Part shown: positions 61,737-64,000 of the stretch, piece after piece | Numbering within the stretch: position 1 is the first letter of the stretch | Layout: every line of letters starts with the position of its first letter | NCBI RefSeq assembly: GCF_002806995.1 | Contig: NZ_NIHE01000002.1 | Location: 590,778-654,777, forward strand | Source of the DNA: Confluentibacter lentus | Lineage (GTDB): Bacteria; Bacteroidota; Bacteroidia; Flavobacteriales; Flavobacteriaceae | Direction: 5' to 3' | DNA length: 64,000 bases | Position numbers and translations under genes: made by a program | Notes under the pieces: generated by a model | What the model was told of the DNA's origin: nothing | Database searches by the model: none | The model's input: the letters and a program-made list of their open reading frames with translations, nothing else

Positions 61737-64000
61737 GCGGTTCTTAATTTCACGTTTTCACTCGTATTATAACCGTTTATTTTATCTAATAACAAATCTT
61801 TATTGACAGGTTTTGTCATATAATCATTCATTCCCAAATCGATAACTTTTTGACGTGTTTCTTGCATGGCATCGGCTGTTATGGCAATTATTGGTATAAT
61901 CCCGATACGTTCACCTAATTCGCCGCTTCTAATAATTTTTGTAGCTTCATAGCCATCCATAATAGGCATCTGTAAGTCCATTAAAATAAGATTATAAACA
62001 TCTTTTTTTAAGGCATCCAATGCCTCCCGTCCATTATTTACAACGGTAAAACTAACATGCGAAAAACTTCCAAGAATTTGACGCATGACCATTTGATTAA
62101 GTTTGTTGTCTTCAACAACTAAAACATGTAATGGCAGTACTGTTTTTTTATTTTTTTTAACTTCATAAGCAACTTCCTTTTCTACAGCAACATTTTTTAG
62201 AGGCAAATCTATATATATATCAGTACCTTTGTTGAGCTTGCTTTCTAAAACTATAGTACCACCGAAAAGTTCCACTAAATGTTTTACAATGGTTAAACCC
62301 AAACCAATCCCACCAAATTCTCGCTGATGGTTAAGTCTCATTTGATTGAAACTATCAAAAATGGATTTTTGGTTTTCATCATCTATTCCAATACCGGTAT
62401 CCGAAATTCTAAAAGAAAAACGACAAATATCATTAGGTTGTTGAATGCAGTTAAGTTTAAAGCGAATATGCCCTTCTTTGGTGAATTTTACAGCATTTGC
62501 CAATACATTGTTTACAATTTGAATAAAGCGCTCTGAATCTCCCTGTACTTTAATTGGAATATCTTTATCTATTTCAAATTTAAACTCCAACCCTTTTTTA
62601 TGAGCTTCTTCACTCCAATTTTCATTAATTTGATGTAATAAAATAGTAGGATTAAATGCTTCTAAATTTAATTTAAGCTCGTTTTTTTCGATTCTTTCAA
62701 AATCAATAATATCGTTCACATTACTTAATAGACTTAATGATGCATTTTTAATGATTTCGAATTGTTTCCGGGTTTCGCTATTTCCACTGGTTGCTAATTC
62801 ATTTTCGGCTATTCCCATGATGGCATTAATGGGTGTTCTTAATTCGTGGCTCATATTGGACATGAAATACGTTTTTAACTGGCTTATTTCTTCTGATTTT
62901 TGAAGTGCCTCTGCTTGTGAGGTTTCTTTTTGTATTCTTAAATTTTTTATCAAATTAGTCATCGATAGCGATAGAAAAATGACCTCGAGTCCTGATCCAA
63001 ATTTAGCACTGTTCAATGTATAAAAATTGTTGGGAAGTAAACTAAGATTATTCATTACAAATCCCAAAAGACCTATTACCAAAAAGAAAATTCCAATAGA
63101 AAAATATTTGTCTATGGCAATGCGCTTATAACGCATTGTAAACACGGTTGACAGAATTAATATTAAACTAAATAAACCATTCAAATTGCTTAAAGGATAT
63201 ACAATTTCCATCGTCATTGGACTTATGAAAAGCATGACGAATAAAACAGATAAAACTACATAAATGGCATTGTAGACTTTTTTAAAATCTTTTAAAAGCG
63301 TATCTACCTTTAAAAAGTGTTCACAGTACTTTAATAAGAAAAAATTAGACAGTAACCCTGTAATAAGCACGGCCCTACTGTTTAGATAACCACCTTCCGG
63401 AAATATGAATTCAAATATAAAACCATCGAGTGCAGATTGCATAAACCCAATAGAAAACACATAAAATCCATAATACAAAAATGACTTTTCCTTTAAACTC
63501 GTGTAGAAAAACAGATATATAATGCCCGCTAGAAACAATAACCCGTAAAACAAACCAAGAAACAATTGTTGACTGTAATTCATCATCAAAAAAGATGTTT
63601 CTGTATAAAGATTAAGAGGGATATTTAAAGTTTCTCCATCACTTTTAAAATGCAAATAAATCTTGTGGGTTGAATTTGGTGGCAAGTCTAGTTTAAAAAC
63701 GGTGGCTCTATGCTTTACTTGTCGTTCATTGAATGAAATTTTATCACCGCTTTTAAAGTGCTTTACGTGGTTATTTTCAATTTGGTACAAATTAGCCACA
63801 TCAGTCACAGGTCGAGCCGTTTCTAGATAATAGGTAGTTGCTTGTTCAGCACTATTGGTTATATTGAAACGAACCCAATAATTATTTGAGGTAAAACCAA
63901 CGCTGTGGTTCTCTGATTCTAAAACATTATTGTAAAATAGCGAATCTTTCGAAACTTCATCAAGCGTCAAATCAAGATTGCCTGCATCGTAAAAATTGGC
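61733..64000 (-). CDS. Hybrid sensor histidine kinase with 7TM-DISM domain, truncated by the window edge
   Basis: The frame is open to the right edge. The apparent first codon at 63970 is a TTG inside conserved sequence, so the true start is outside the window. In order it has an extracellular 7TMR-DISM sensor (NYWVRFNITNSAEQATTYYLE), seven membrane helices (about residues 130-340), HisKA (MSNMSHELRTPINAIMG, with the phospho-His), HATPase (NVLANAVKFTKEGHI, DTGIGIDD, GGIGLGLTIVKHL) and a receiver domain (VLVVEDNKLNQMVM, LILMDLQMPIMDGYEA with the phospho-Asp, and MTKPVN). There is no output domain, so the signal must pass on to another regulator. Confidence 0.93.
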   Translation of the reverse strand, partial: ANFYDAGNLDLTLDEVSKDSLFYNNVLESENHSVGFTSNNYWVRFNITNSAEQATTYYLETARPVTDVANLYQIENNHVKHFKSGDKISFNERQVKHRATVFKLDLPPNSTHKIYLHFKSDGETLNIPLNLYTETSFLMMNYSQQLFLGLFYGLLFLAGIIYLFFYTSLKEKSFLYYGFYVFSIGFMQSALDGFIFEFIFPEGGYLNSRAVLITGLLSNFFLLKYCEHFLKVDTLLKDFKKVYNAIYVVLSVLFVMLFISPMTMEIVYPLSNLNGLFSLILILSTVFTMRYKRIAIDKYFSIGIFFLVIGLLGFVMNNLSLLPNNFYTLNSAKFGSGLEVIFLSLSMTNLIKNLRIQKETSQAEALQKSEEISQLKTYFMSNMSHELRTPINAIMGIAENELATSGNSETRKQFEIIKNASLSLLSNVNDIIDFERIEKNELKLNLEAFNPTILLHQINENWSEEAHKKGLEFKFEIDKDIPIKVQGDSERFIQIVNNVLANAVKFTKEGHIRFKLNCIQQPNDICRFSFRISDTGIGIDDENQKSIFDSFNQMRLNHQREFGGIGLGLTIVKHLVELFGGTIVLESKLNKGTDIYIDLPLKNVAVEKEVAYEVKKNKKTVLPLHVLVVEDNKLNQMVMRQILGSFSHVSFTVVNNGREALDALKKDVYNLILMDLQMPIMDGYEATKIIRSGELGERIGIIPIIAITADAMQETRQKVIDLGMNDYMTKPVNKDLLLDKINGYNTSENVKLRTA

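Noticed and set aside
63968-63970. TTG as the start of the sensor kinase gene
   Set aside because: The frame stays open to the window edge and the codon sits inside conserved sensor-domain sequence, so the gene is truncated, not started there.

Overview
The window comes from a low-GC member of the Flavobacteriaceae (Bacteroidota). The evidence is the flavobacterial housekeeping gene order, a type IX secretion C-terminal signal, IPExxxVDY and DUF4286 family proteins, an OmpA with thrombospondin type 3 repeats, and promoters of the Bacteroidota form TTTG-N19/21-TAnnTTTG. Both edges cut genes: a 2OG-Fe(II) oxygenase on the left and a hybrid histidine kinase on the right.

Layout. 1-14400 is mostly core: small membrane proteins, a 2-hydroxyacid dehydrogenase, mgtE, rsmA, a DUF4286 protein, a TPR protein, serS, ribF, a secreted zinc metalloprotease, pth, rplY (ctc), prs and a tRNA-Leu(CAA). 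14400-39500 is a roughly 25-kb carbohydrate locus. 39500-44230 is a mosaic accessory patch: a Tat-exported enolase-superfamily protein, an IS1182-like transposase remnant, a diverged copy of the 3' end of pyk, a membrane-bound winged-helix regulator and two small exported proteins. 44230-64000 returns to core genes: pyk, an IPExxxVDY protein, rnc, fabF, acpP, purN, an RNase H, a PfkB kinase, an amidophosphoribosyltransferase, two tandem copies of a small structured RNA, sod, an AddA-like/ompA/AddB-like trio and the sensor kinase.

The carbohydrate locus reads as one system. A DeoR-type repressor gene heads a nine-gene operon running leftward: an L-fucose-isomerase-like enzyme, a split transketolase (N and C subunits), a lipoprotein sugar-binding protein, a DUF2291 protein, RbsA-like and RbsC-like transporter subunits and an FGGY kinase. 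A second leftward operon encodes only exported proteins: four DUF1593 (nucleoside-hydrolase-like, Sde182) paralogs, a GH140-like apiosidase, a PL1-type pectate lyase and a two-domain PA14-like protein. A GH115 gene diverges from the repressor. A 15-base operator-like word, TTTTCGTTTATTTTC, lies in front of the repressor/GH115 pair and again in front of the exported-enzyme operon, and nowhere else that I saw in this region. The combination of apiosidase, pectate lyase, pentose importer, isomerase, kinase and split transketolase best fits release and catabolism of D-apiose from apiose-bearing pectin (apiogalacturonan or rhamnogalacturonan II) through apulose and apulose 4-phosphate. This is inference from gene content. 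The most novel element is the DUF1593 expansion, which may be a set of furanose-cleaving glycosidases. No SusC/SusD pair is present.
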